Below are positions 46,976 through 55,041 of a stretch of DNA of 64,000 bases, piece by piece (positions within the stretch are counted from its first letter, which is position 1; each line of letters opens with the position of its first letter). The DNA is from Metabacillus endolithicus (GTDB taxonomy: Bacteria; Bacillota; Bacilli; Bacillales; Bacillaceae). Under the pieces are notes generated by a model that made no database searches, was not told the origin of the DNA, and saw only the letters and a program-made list of their open reading frames with translations. Position numbers and translations under genes: made by a program. The DNA is taken from the NCBI RefSeq assembly GCF_023078335.1, contig NZ_CP095550.1, positions 4,198,001-4,262,000 of the forward strand, given 5' to 3'.

Positions 46976-48061
46976 TTACTTAATAACAATCGAAAACATT
47001 AGACCTAGATAGGTAGAAATAATAAAGGCTATTCCAAAACCTACGGCAAGAATTGGAGAGATCTTTTTATAAAAGCTAATAATAAGCAACCCAATAAATA
47101 GAACTCCAATTATAAGTAATAAGACAGCATCTAAATGAAGGGAAAGTTGAACGATAAAAGGAGCCGTAATGTTTTGGCCGAGCAAGAACTCTATCCACGG
47201 TGCTGGTCCTTCTTGAATGAGTGTCGCATTTACTTGGTGTGGTGGTGGCAATGTTCCTAAAACACCTGTGATGAAAAATACAACCATTAAAATAATTGTT
47301 TCTGCTTGTACCCATTTTATAGGGTTAAATTGATCGTTTGCTTTGACCTTTCTAGCTAAAAATCCATTTATTAAGGCAAAAGCAAGAATAGGAATAATGC
47401 TTAAATGCTTTACTAGTAACACCTGTCCATATGTGATTACCCATGAATTAACATAATCTCTTGGTTCAACAACAAAAAACATAAGAAAAATGCCTGAGAT
47501 CGTTACTGTTAAAAACAAGATTATGGATAAAGGGGTAAACCATTTTAAAAACAAATGCCAATTTTTTTCATCTTTAGAAAGCCATCCAACATGTAATAGC
47601 ACTCCAACCCACATTGTAATCACTAAAAAATGAATAGCATGTGAAAATAAACCGGGCCAAAGGTTAAGTGTTGAAGAATGGCTCGCATAACCTACTGAGA
47701 AGATCATTAGTAGCAAGAAAAGGGCTTGAATATATTTAGATCCTTCAACATAGATAGTCATCCATAATAATACTGCAAAGAAGCTTCCGTACAACCAAGC
47801 GATGCCGACCTGAAACTCCGTTAAGATCGAATAAGAAGTTAAGCTTATTAACCCTTCGGGAGAAAAAAATAAAATAACTTGTAATACAGGAAGAAAAGTT
47901 AAAATAATAATTCCTAACACAGCTAATAGTAAGCTTTGTTTTTTAACGGTAATAATAGGTTTATGTGTTTGTGGTACAAATTGTAATACAACATGTCCAA
48001 CTAAAAAAGAAAAAAGCATATACGAAACATATTCGGTTACTGGTATAAGTTGACTCATCAT
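46976..48061 (-). CDS. CopD-family copper-uptake membrane protein
   Basis: 361 residues with eight or nine membrane segments. The CopD domain is seen in FSHAIHFLVITMWVGVLLHVG and VLLVKHLSIIPILAFALING, with conserved His. B. subtilis YcnJ is a CopC-CopD fusion; here the two parts are separate adjacent genes. It presumably moves copper into the cytoplasm. The ATG follows directly after the copC stop codon, with AGAGGT inside the end of copC. Confidence 0.8.
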   Translation of the reverse strand: MMSQLIPVTEYVSYMLFSFLVGHVVLQFVPQTHKPIITVKKQSLLLAVLGIIILTFLPVLQVILFFSPEGLISLTSYSILTEFQVGIAWLYGSFFAVLLWMTIYVEGSKYIQALFLLLMIFSVGYASHSSTLNLWPGLFSHAIHFLVITMWVGVLLHVGWLSKDEKNWHLFLKWFTPLSIILFLTVTISGIFLMFFVVEPRDYVNSWVITYGQVLLVKHLSIIPILAFALINGFLARKVKANDQFNPIKWVQAETIILMVVFFITGVLGTLPPPHQVNATLIQEGPAPWIEFLLGQNITAPFIVQLSLHLDAVLLLIIGVLFIGLLIISFYKKISPILAVGFGIAFIISTYLGLMFSIVIK

Positions 48062-48667
48062 TTACCTCTTTTTACGAAATAAGATCCATACCCCACCAAT
48101 TAATAAAAGGAATAAGATCGTAATTATAATAGTGACAAAAGAAGAATTATTTGTTGCTTCTTTAGCATTTGTTTCAGGTTGTGGTGAAGTTTGCTCTTCT
48201 TCAACAGATGTTGTTTCTTCTTTGTCATTTTGATTTGACTCTTCATCAGATGATGCTTCCGCTTCCTCATCAATGAGTGTATCTGATTCTTTATTTGTCG
48301 TATTTTCTTCTTCTGTAGCTGGGAGATTCACAGTAAAAGGAATTTCTCCTGTAAGGATGTGACCATCTTTTGCTGCAATCTGCCAAGATAACACGTAGCT
48401 TCCATTTGTAAGTGGACGATTAAATGTCCCAATTAGCTTACTTCCTTGAACTGTTACTGTATCAAAGGATTGCTCTTCAGTTTTCTTTGTTAAGGTCATC
48501 GTACTTTGGTCTTCAATCTCTCCTGCAAATTCAATAAAAAGCTCTGTAAGTTCTTGAGTGATTTCCTCACCCTCAGTAGGAGTAGAAGTTTTAACAGTTG
48601 TATGTGCTGAAACTGCTAAAGGTAAAACTAATAATAAGCTTACTATTGTTAGTATTATTTTCTTCAT
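48062..48667 (-). CDS. CopC-domain copper-binding exported protein
   Basis: 201 residues. Signal peptide ending ...PLAVSAHT leaves His22 as mature N-terminus, the usual CopC copper ligand. The beta-barrel domain (VKTSTPTEGEEITQELTEL, SYVLSWQIAAKDGHILTGEIPF) ends at about 112. An acidic Glu/Ser/Thr linker and a C-terminal membrane anchor (FVTIIITILFLLLIGGVWILF, RKKR) follow. It likely hands copper to CopD. Confidence 0.82.
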   Translation of the reverse strand: MKKIILTIVSLLLVLPLAVSAHTTVKTSTPTEGEEITQELTELFIEFAGEIEDQSTMTLTKKTEEQSFDTVTVQGSKLIGTFNRPLTNGSYVLSWQIAAKDGHILTGEIPFTVNLPATEEENTTNKESDTLIDEEAEASSDEESNQNDKEETTSVEEEQTSPQPETNAKEATNNSSFVTIIITILFLLLIGGVWILFRKKR

Positions 48668-48817
48668 ATCAAAACATCCTTTATTAATTTATTTCTGTTA
48701 CCCATTTTAGCATTGAATGTATTCTTCATTCATAAACCATTTCTGACAAATTAGCAAACAAAAAACTTTATGAAGGATTTTTTTAAAGTTTTTTTAGGGA
48801 ACTGTGCGGGTGCCCTT

Positions 48818-48845
48818 ACAGACAAGTCCCCAGATACATATTGTA
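48818..48845 (+). promoter_or_regulatory. SigK-like promoter of the first YjcZ cassette
   Basis: AC at 48818 and CATATTGTA at 48837-48845 (CATANNNTA form) with a 17-bp spacer, within a block conserved in the second copy. Confidence 0.5.
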
Positions 48846-48873
48846 ATAGTACAACGAAAGGGAGGTGTTGTTA

Positions 48874-48978
48874 ATGAGTGGTGCAACTCCAGGCTATGGC
48901 TACGGTGGTGGCTTTGCGTTAATCGTTGTGTTATTCATCCTACTAATAATTGTAGGCTCTGCTTACGTTGGTTACTAA
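48874..48978 (+). CDS. YjcZ-family sporulation peptide, copy 1a
   Basis: 34 residues: [19 protein letters not shown] followed by a hydrophobic helix [15 protein letters not shown]. Short Gly/Tyr head plus one membrane segment is the YjcZ/spore-coat-associated pattern. GGGAGGTG precedes the ATG by eight bases. Probably mother-cell expressed. Function unknown. Confidence 0.75.
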   Translation: MSGATPGYGYGGGFALIVVLFILLIIVGSAYVGY

Positions 48979-49031
48979 AAATTGATTAGTAAGAGATTGT
49001 TTCTATAAATAATTTTAAGGAGGAATTTAGA

Positions 49032-49193
49032 ATGGGTTACGGATTCGGTTATGGCTATGGTGCAGGATTTGGCGGTTATGGTTATGGTGCAGGATACGGT
49101 GGAGCAGGTTATGGCTACGGTGCAGGTAGAGGTTTCGCGTTAATCGTTGTATTGTTTATTCTACTAATCATCGTTGGTGCTGCTTGGTTATAA
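49032..49193 (+). CDS. YjcZ-family Gly/Tyr-rich sporulation peptide, copy 1b
   Basis: 53 residues. A glycine-tyrosine-rich N-terminal half ([19 protein letters not shown]) precedes [20 protein letters not shown]. The membrane segment is almost the same as in the neighbour, so the two genes are themselves paralogues. AAGGAGG precedes the ATG. The Gly-Tyr repeats recall cross-linked coat proteins. Confidence 0.75.
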   Translation: MGYGFGYGYGAGFGGYGYGAGYGGAGYGYGAGRGFALIVVLFILLIIVGAAWL

Positions 49194-49204
49194 GATAGGT
49201 AAGG

Positions 49205-49241
49205 AAAGAGGGCCAAATTTATTCAGGCCCTCTTTTTCTTA
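49205..49241 (+). terminator. Terminator of YjcZ cassette 1
   Basis: GAGGGCC and GGCCCTC pair across an 11-base loop, followed by TTTTTC. Confidence 0.7.
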
Positions 49242-49304
49242 TATTTTTAAACTTGTTTAACATAAAATTTTTTATCTTTTTTGGGAAAATGTGCGGATGC
49301 CCTT

Positions 49305-49332
49305 ACAGACAACTTCCTAGATACATACAGTA
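49305..49332 (+). promoter_or_regulatory. SigK-like promoter of the second YjcZ cassette
   Basis: AC at 49305 and CATACAGTA at 49324-49332 with the same 17-bp spacer as the first copy. The central NNN differs while CATA and TA are kept. Confidence 0.5.
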
Positions 49333-49360
49333 GTATTACAACGAAAGGGAGGTGTTGTTA

Positions 49361-49465
49361 ATGAGTGGTGCAACTCCAGGCTATGGCTACGGTGGTGGCT
49401 TTGCGTTAATCGTTGTGTTATTCATCTTGCTAATAATTGTAGGCTCTGCCTACATTGGTTACTAA
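49361..49465 (+). CDS. YjcZ-family sporulation peptide, copy 2a
   Basis: 34 residues, identical to copy 1a except Val to Ile near the end (SAYIGY). Same ribosome site GGGAGGTG. Part of the duplicated cassette. Confidence 0.75.
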   Translation: MSGATPGYGYGGGFALIVVLFILLIIVGSAYIGY

Positions 49466-49518
49466 AAAATGACAAGACATGAATCATTTCAATAAATATT
49501 TAGAAGGAGGAATTTAGA

Positions 49519-49674
49519 ATGGGTTACGGATTCGGTTATGGCTATGGCGCAGGATTTGGCGGTTATGGTGCAGGATGCGGAGGAGCAGGTTATGGCTACG
49601 GTGCAGGTAGAGGCTTCGCGTTAATCGTTGTACTGTTTATCTTACTAATCATCGTTGGTGCTGCTTGGTTATAA
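49519..49674 (+). CDS. YjcZ-family Gly/Tyr-rich sporulation peptide, copy 2b
   Basis: 51 residues, two shorter than copy 1b (one Gly-Tyr pair deleted) and with a Cys ([15 protein letters not shown]) replacing a Tyr. The membrane segment [19 protein letters not shown] is unchanged. AAGGAGG precedes the ATG. Confidence 0.75.
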   Translation: MGYGFGYGYGAGFGGYGAGCGGAGYGYGAGRGFALIVVLFILLIIVGAAWL

Positions 49675-49685
49675 GATAACCTAAG

Positions 49686-49718
49686 ATAGAGGGTCTGAGT
49701 TAGTCAGATCCTCTTTTG
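49686..49718 (+). terminator. Terminator of YjcZ cassette 2
   Basis: GAGGGTCTGA and TCAGATCCTC form a stem, followed by TTTTGTG. Confidence 0.6.
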
Positions 49719-49829
49719 TGTATATTCTACATAATGAAACTTTCCACCAGGTATTGGGTTCTCCGGAAACCTAAAACTTTTTAATGCATATTTACTAAAA
49801 AAAGAATCCTTTAAAACGTTATTTGGTCT

Positions 49830-50048
49830 TTATGATGTTTTTTTCTCCTGCCCGATAAATATTAGCGACCTTCTTTTAATCCAATACTGGAAACTATCCA
49901 GAGGGAAAATGCCTCTTCTTTTTGAGTTGTTCATTTGGATAACAACACTGTCACTAGAAATTTCAATAATTTTTAATCTGTCGGAGTTGCTAATGTTTGG
50001 AATGAAATTTCCGCTTAACTCAAATTCCATATTATTATGTAAATCCAT
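49830..50048 (-). CDS. Small hypothetical protein
   Basis: 72 residues with predicted beta strands (DRLKIIEISSDSVVIQMNNS) and a basic C-terminus (WIKRRSLIFIGQEKK). AGGAGGAAGG precedes ATG 50048, so it is probably translated. Not recognised. Confidence 0.5.
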   Translation of the reverse strand: MDLHNNMEFELSGNFIPNISNSDRLKIIEISSDSVVIQMNNSKRRGIFPLDSFQYWIKRRSLIFIGQEKKTS

Positions 50049-50209
50049 GTTTCCTTCCTCCTATGTAAAAACGTTAAAAAACTAAAGTTAAGTTTCCCAA
50101 TTTATAAATAATTATCCAGGAAATAATTATTTTCTTTAACAAATAAAGGAATTAATATACAGGGTGGAGAAGTTTTCCATAGTTAGAAGAATGAAGGAGT
50201 ATAAATGAA

Positions 50210-50992
50210 ATGCAGAATGCAACTATACTATTTGAAAAATTATATAATTTTAGAGATGTTGGGGGAATGGAAACAAAGGATGGAAATTTTGTTAAATCGG
50301 GAGTCTTATTTCGGTCTGATGATATTTCGCGATTGACTAAGAAGGACTTAGATACATTTAGTCAATATGAATTTAAACTAATTTGTGACTTACGTACATC
50401 TAACGAACGAAAATCTAAACTTTATGAATTTCCTAAAAGCTGGGGAATTGAATTAAAGCATGTCCCTATTTATCATGAAAGTCAGGACCTTTCCCATAGG
50501 GAGTTTTTCCAGTTATTAGTTAAAGGATCTAAGAATCTGGATTTTGAAGAAATGATTAAGAATTTTTATCGATGTATGATCATAGAACGAAGACAAGAGA
50601 TAAAAGAGATCATCACTTTAATTGCTAATTATCACAAAGCACCATGCTTAATTCATTGTACCGGAGGCAAAGATCGTACTGGTTTAATAACTGCACTCAT
50701 ACAGCTTTATTTAAACGTTCCATATGATAAAGTAATCGACCATTATTTAGTGTCAAATGCATTGGTTGGACCAAGAATGAAAAAAATAGAAAACTTTATT
50801 CGAATGATGAGCTTATATCGTGTTTCTTCACAGCAAATAAAACCATTATTAATTGTAAGTCGCGACTATTTAGAAGATGTTTTACAGGAAATTTTGAAGG
50901 AATTTGGAACAGTGGAAAACTATTTTATCAAAGGATGTGGAATAGATAAAAACTCCTTAAACAAGTTAAGGGAATTTTTATTGAATAAATAG
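50210..50992 (+). CDS. Tyrosine-protein phosphatase (PF13350 type)
   Basis: 260 residues. The phosphatase P-loop is CLIHCTGGKDRTGL near residue 150, with Cys nucleophile and Arg. The N-terminal NFRDVGGMETKDG and RSDDISRLTKKD are typical of this atypical dual-specificity class, which includes phosphoinositide and phosphotyrosine phosphatases. The substrate is unknown. GAAGGAG lies about ten bases before ATG 50210. Confidence 0.78.
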   Translation: MQNATILFEKLYNFRDVGGMETKDGNFVKSGVLFRSDDISRLTKKDLDTFSQYEFKLICDLRTSNERKSKLYEFPKSWGIELKHVPIYHESQDLSHREFFQLLVKGSKNLDFEEMIKNFYRCMIIERRQEIKEIITLIANYHKAPCLIHCTGGKDRTGLITALIQLYLNVPYDKVIDHYLVSNALVGPRMKKIENFIRMMSLYRVSSQQIKPLLIVSRDYLEDVLQEILKEFGTVENYFIKGCGIDKNSLNKLREFLLNK

Positions 50993-51011
50993 AATAAAAC
51001 ATCTTTGTGAA

Positions 51012-51031
51012 CTCGCAACTGCGAGTTTTAT
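51012..51031 (+). terminator. Terminator of the phosphatase gene
   Basis: ACTCGC and GCGAGT pair around loop AACT, then TTTATTTG. Confidence 0.6.
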
Positions 51032-51094
51032 TTGTATTTTATCTAAGTTACAATCATATTTATGACTGATATTCATAAAAAGGAGGAATAAAAG

Positions 51095-52132
51095 ATGGAT
51101 GAAACAATACAGTTAATTAAAAAATTGGTTGAAATACCAAGTTCATCAGGGAATACAGAAAAAGTCATTTCGTTTGTAGAGGAGTATTTAAAGCCTTTGA
51201 ATGTAAATATGAAACGAAATCACAAAGGCGGCTTACTTGTTACTATACCTGGAAAAAATGATGATCAACATAGGATGTTAACGGCTCATGTAGACACTTT
51301 AGGTGCAATTGTAAAGAACATTAAATCTAATGGCAGATTAATGATTGATTTAATAGGGGGCTTTAACTATAACTCTATAGAAGGTGAATACTGTCAGATT
51401 GAAACCGCCCGTGGGGAAACCTATACTGGTACAATTCTTATGCATCAAACATCTGTCCATGTATATAAAGATGCCGGTAAGCTAGAGAGAAACCAAAAAA
51501 ATATCGAAGTAAGAATTGATGAAAAAGTACATAATGCCGACGATGTAAAAGATCTTGGAATTGAGGTTGGTGATTTTATTTCATTTTATCCAAGAGTTGA
51601 AGTAACACCTAGTGGATTTATTAAGTCTCGTCATTTAGATGACAAAGCAAGTGTTGCGATATTATTACAACTAATTAAAAGAATATTAATAGATCCTATT
51701 GAACTTCCATATACAACTCATTTCCTGATTTCAAATAATGAAGAAATCGGGTACGGGGGTAATTCAAATATAGCCAGTGAAACGGTTGAATATTTAGCTG
51801 TAGATATGGGTGCAATTGGGGACGGTCAAGAAACGGATGAATTTACAGTTTCAATCTGTGCAAAGGATTCGAGTGGACCTTATCATTTAGGCCTTAGAAG
51901 AAAACTAATTGAGTTAGCGAAACAAAATAATATTAAATATAAAGTTGATATTTATCCATATTATGGATCAGATGCTTCTGCTGCGATACGATCAGGACAT
52001 GATATTATTCATGGCTTAATCGGGCCTGGCATTGATGCTTCACATGCGTTTGAACGAACACATACTTCCTCATTAGAGCATACTTCAAACTTGCTTTATC
52101 ATTATGTTCAATCGGAGTTGACGTTAGCATGA
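51095..52132 (+). CDS. M42-family glutamyl/aminopeptidase
   Basis: 345 residues. The dinuclear zinc ligands appear in order: TAHVDTLG, SRHLDDKASV, NNEEIGYGG (general base Glu), AVDMGAIG and a late HAFERTHTSSLEH with His. Relatives form dodecameric tetrahedral aminopeptidases in the cytosol (B. subtilis YsdC). AAAGGAGGAATAAAAG precedes ATG 51095. It overlaps the next gene at ATGA. Confidence 0.85.
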   Translation: MDETIQLIKKLVEIPSSSGNTEKVISFVEEYLKPLNVNMKRNHKGGLLVTIPGKNDDQHRMLTAHVDTLGAIVKNIKSNGRLMIDLIGGFNYNSIEGEYCQIETARGETYTGTILMHQTSVHVYKDAGKLERNQKNIEVRIDEKVHNADDVKDLGIEVGDFISFYPRVEVTPSGFIKSRHLDDKASVAILLQLIKRILIDPIELPYTTHFLISNNEEIGYGGNSNIASETVEYLAVDMGAIGDGQETDEFTVSICAKDSSGPYHLGLRRKLIELAKQNNIKYKVDIYPYYGSDASAAIRSGHDIIHGLIGPGIDASHAFERTHTSSLEHTSNLLYHYVQSELTLA

Positions 52133-52995
52133 TCTATTATGTTGTTGATGTTTTTGCTGAAGAAAAATATAAGGGAAATCAGTTGGCTGTTTTTCGGAAT
52201 ATAGGAGATTTATCTAGTGAGGAAATGCAGAAAATTGCGAGAGAAACTAATTTCTCAGAGACAACTTTTATAGAAACTGATGAAAAGGTAGATGGAGGAT
52301 ACCGTGTAAGAATTTTTACACCTAATGAAGAAGTGCCGTTTGCAGGACATCCAACGTTAGGAACTTCATACATTATTCGCAATGAGATTATGGAAGAATT
52401 AGAACAACAAGTTATACTAAAATTAAAAGTCGGAGATATCCCTGTTTCTTTTGATGAATCTGAAATTATTTGGATGAAACAAAATGAGCCGAGCTTTGCT
52501 CAAACATTTACATATAACCAATTGAGTGATGTACTTAATTTGGATGTAGACGATTTTGATGAAAATTATCCAATTGAGGATGTTTCAACTGGTCTCCCCT
52601 TTATTATTGTTCCTTTAAAAGGGTTAGCTGAAGTGAAAAAAGCAAAAATTAACCAAGAAAAACTGCTAGAATTAACCGGAAATACTAGAGCGAAAGCCAT
52701 TTTAGTTTTCAGTAAAGAAACTTATCATAAAGAACATCATATTAATGCAAGGGTGTTTGTTGATGTATTCGGTATACCTGAAGATCCTGCAACAGGTAGT
52801 GCTAATGGTTGCTTGGCAGGATACTTGCTAAAACACCAATATTTTCAAACAAACACACTAGATATAAAAGTTGAGCAAGGATACGAGATTCAAAGAGAAT
52901 CCTTGCTATATATTCGGGCAGAAGAAAGAGAAGGAAACTATACTATTCATGTTGGAGGTAATGTAGTTAAGGTTGCAAAAGGTGAATGGTTTTAG
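52129..52995 (+). CDS. PhzF-family isomerase-like protein
   Basis: 288 residues. Features are VVDVFAEEKYKGNQLAVF at the N-terminus, the catalytic Glu in NFSETTFIE, FTPNEEVPFAGHPTLGTSYI and FGIPEDPATGSANGCLAGYL. PhzF proteins catalyse proton shifts (diaminopimelate-epimerase fold). The native substrate here is unknown. It is translationally coupled to the M42 peptidase gene. Confidence 0.82.
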   Translation: MIYYVVDVFAEEKYKGNQLAVFRNIGDLSSEEMQKIARETNFSETTFIETDEKVDGGYRVRIFTPNEEVPFAGHPTLGTSYIIRNEIMEELEQQVILKLKVGDIPVSFDESEIIWMKQNEPSFAQTFTYNQLSDVLNLDVDDFDENYPIEDVSTGLPFIIVPLKGLAEVKKAKINQEKLLELTGNTRAKAILVFSKETYHKEHHINARVFVDVFGIPEDPATGSANGCLAGYLLKHQYFQTNTLDIKVEQGYEIQRESLLYIRAEEREGNYTIHVGGNVVKVAKGEWF

Positions 52996-53046
52996 ATTTT
53001 ATCTAAATGAAAAGAGGTCTCTTAACTGAAAGAGAACTCTTGATAA

Positions 53047-53089
53047 ATCACCTATAAATTTATATCTTAGACATAAATTTATAGGTGAT
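53047..53089. repeat. 17-bp perfect inverted repeat with 9-base spacer
   Basis: ATCACCTATAAATTTAT and ATAAATTTATAGGTGAT flank ATCTTAGAC. One arm encodes the last codons of the minus-strand small membrane protein. It may act as a terminator, although AT-rich. Confidence 0.7.
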
Positions 53090-53227
53090 AAATGTTCCGC
53101 CCAGCAGTAGAGCAGATAACAAAATGACAAAACCTAATCCGATTTCATCGATTAACGTTAGAAGGTAAATGATTAGTACGATATCTGTTAAAATAGAACC
53201 TATGAAAAGTATCCTCGGGGATCTCAT
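53060..53227 (-). CDS. Small two-helix membrane protein
   Basis: 55 residues: MRSPRILFIGSILTDIVLII then a second hydrophobic stretch GLGFVILLSALLLGGTFI and a basic tail YKFMSKI. AAAGGAG lies 12 bases before ATG 53227, longer than ideal. The stop codon lies in a large inverted repeat. Not recognised. Confidence 0.5.
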   Translation of the reverse strand: MRSPRILFIGSILTDIVLIIYLLTLIDEIGLGFVILLSALLLGGTFITYKFMSKI

Positions 53228-53327
53228 GCTATATACTATCTCCTTTAATTTAGCGTGCTTACATAATAATTATAACGAAGATCCTTGTGAAAATAAAAAC
53301 CGAGTGGCTTTTTAACCACTCGGTTTG

Positions 53328-53618
53328 TTATTTAATCAACGAAATAATTCCCTCATCTTCATCTAATACTAGCTCTATTGCGGCAGCGAAAGGATCGATA
53401 TTCATTTCGGTTTCTAACCAAAAACGAATGGCCTCTATTATATTGGCGGTTATCAATATTTGCTTCCGATCCTGAATATATGCTTCAGCAGAAAAACCAT
53501 AGTCATCATCATATAATAGCTCAATTTCTACGTCCGAAGGCTTTATTTGTCTTTTATGAGCAATGTGTAAACATAGTGCATTTACAATGTTTTGTTCAGA
53601 AAGCTTTATTTGCCCCAT
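53328..53618 (-). CDS. YxcD-like (DUF2653) protein
   Basis: 96 residues, soluble, with an acidic middle (VEIELLYDDDYGFSAEAYI) and C-terminal DEDEGIISLIK. It matches the length and acidic beta-alpha layout of B. subtilis YxcD. Function unknown. Its ATG lies 13 bases inside the end of the upstream Tim44-like gene, so the two are coupled. Confidence 0.6.
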   Translation of the reverse strand: MGQIKLSEQNIVNALCLHIAHKRQIKPSDVEIELLYDDDYGFSAEAYIQDRKQILITANIIEAIRFWLETEMNIDPFAAAIELVLDEDEGIISLIK

Positions 53619-54042
53619 ATTGTATCTTCCTTGTGTTTACGTTTATTTTTATTTACAAAGTAAGTAAATACTTTTCTGATAATAAAAATAACGGCAAAAA
53701 TGGCTAAAACATTGATAACTAGGCCAATTAATGAACCTAAAATTCCAAGATTACTTAACAATCCTCCAAGTAATAAACCAGCTAACCCACCTAAGAACAA
53801 ACCTTTCATTAAACTGCCGGCTTTTGGCTTTGTAGTGGTGTTGCTTTTTGTTGTAGAGGATTTTTGCTGAGTATCATCCTTTTTAATAAGTGACGGGTTG
53901 TTTGTATTTGAGTTAAATGATTTTTTACCAGATTTGTGTACTTTGCGCTAACTGTTGTAACATGATCTCCAACTAGGAAGCCACTTATTGGAGTGAAAAG
54001 TAAGGTAATAGCGAGCATTGCTGAAAATAATTTCTTTATCAT
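53606..54042 (-). CDS. Tim44-like membrane protein (frameshifted)
   Basis: About 145 residues after repair. It has a signal sequence (MIKKLFSAMLAITLLFTPISG), then a Ser/Thr/Asn/Lys-rich linker (KSSTTKSNTTTKPKAGS) and a glycine-rich double membrane segment, GLFLGGLAGLLLGGLLSNLG followed by GLVINVLAIFAVIFIIRKVF. The frame breaks near 53932-53936: one extra A gives AKYTKSGKKSFNSNTNNPS. Similar Bacillus proteins are annotated as Tim44-domain translocase-like proteins of unknown role. ATG 54042 follows GGGAGG. Confidence 0.65.
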
Positions 54043-54238
54043 GGTGTATGTTCCTCCCTTTAAAAATGAGCAGTCACTTTTGTGACAATTAGTACTACGG
54101 TCTATCATATAGAAAGGTTTCATTTTTGAAAAGTTTTTTTAATCTATTATTCCAACTTGTAGAAGGGGGAAAGAAATCAAAAAATAGATCATTTTGATTC
54201 AGTTGAAGACGTTAACTGATTCAAAATGATCCATTTAT

Positions 54239-54754
54239 TTATCTATACCACATAATTTCCCCAGATTTATGGTCATAATTAATTTCAACTTGAAAATCAT
54301 GTTTTTCATAAAAGTGAACAAGTCTGTCAACATGATCCCAATCTCTTTTGGCAATGTCACCTGTAATTTTAGGAATGTTTTGCTCAATTGCAAGTTCTTT
54401 TAAGTAGTCCATACATATGGAGCCATATCCTTTATTTGCAGGCCCTTTAATATCACCAATGTGGATCGTTTCATCATCAATATAAGTTGCGTGAATGGAA
54501 AAATCCCACTTACCTTTATATGAGGTTTCACAGTCGCATAACATAATTTTACAGGATTGCTCATCTTCAGGAGTATAAACGATAACTAACTTATCTTCTT
54601 TTGTTTGGTCAACACCTAGAATCTTACTTCTTTTGGCAATTTCCTTTAAATTGTCCTGCATCCTAAAGACTTGAAACTCAAGATCCTCTAATTCTTCTTT
54701 CAATTCTTCTGGATTATCAGAACGTTGGTCAGCTTCTAATAGTTTACTAAACAT
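54239..54754 (-). CDS. GNAT-like protein with N-terminal coiled coil
   Basis: 171 residues. Residues 1-45 form a charged coiled coil (EELKEELEDLEFQVFRMQDN). Residues 85-165 look like an acetyltransferase fold: IHIGDIKGPANKGYGSICMD (acetyl-CoA loop, R/QxxGxG/A-like), then DHVDRLVHFYEKHDFQVEI. The substrate is unknown. AAAGGAGCGAAATA precedes ATG 54754. Confidence 0.55.
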   Translation of the reverse strand: MFSKLLEADQRSDNPEELKEELEDLEFQVFRMQDNLKEIAKRSKILGVDQTKEDKLVIVYTPEDEQSCKIMLCDCETSYKGKWDFSIHATYIDDETIHIGDIKGPANKGYGSICMDYLKELAIEQNIPKITGDIAKRDWDHVDRLVHFYEKHDFQVEINYDHKSGEIMWYR

Positions 54755-54964
54755 TATTTCGCTCCTTTCATAGATATTTTATGTGTGCAGGTATTTAGCG
54801 ATTGTAAAATGATATAGCTTCATAAACTATATGAATGGTGTCTTCTTATCTTATTCATACGTAATAAAAAATGTTGCAACAAACAGTGTAATATTATAAA
54901 GGGAATTATAAAAATATGCAATAGTTTCTGTGTGCAAAATGTGATTAATTATTCTTTATTAAAA

Positions 54965-55015
54965 CATTGACTAACCAGTCAATGTGGATTAAACTAAGGT
55001 TGACTAATCAGTCAA
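54965..55015 (+). promoter_or_regulatory. Double TetR-type operator and promoter of the ABC/TetR operon
   Basis: CATTGACTAACCAGTCAATG (54965-54984) and TTGACTAATCAGTCAA (55000-55015) share the same inverted arms, with centres 33 bp apart. TTGACT of the first can serve as -35, with TAAACT 17 bp further as -10, so binding would block RNA polymerase. Confidence 0.7.
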
Positions 55016-55041
55016 TTTGACCTCGTATAGGAGGAAGTTAT

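Larger units (their letters stand above)
48805..49720 (+). repeat. Tandem duplication of a two-gene YjcZ cassette (487-bp period)
   Basis: Promoter, first gene and second gene occur twice with an exact 487-bp offset for both starts (48874/49361 and 49032/49519). The coding parts are nearly identical; the terminator regions have diverged, and the last gene has lost two codons. Confidence 0.85.
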
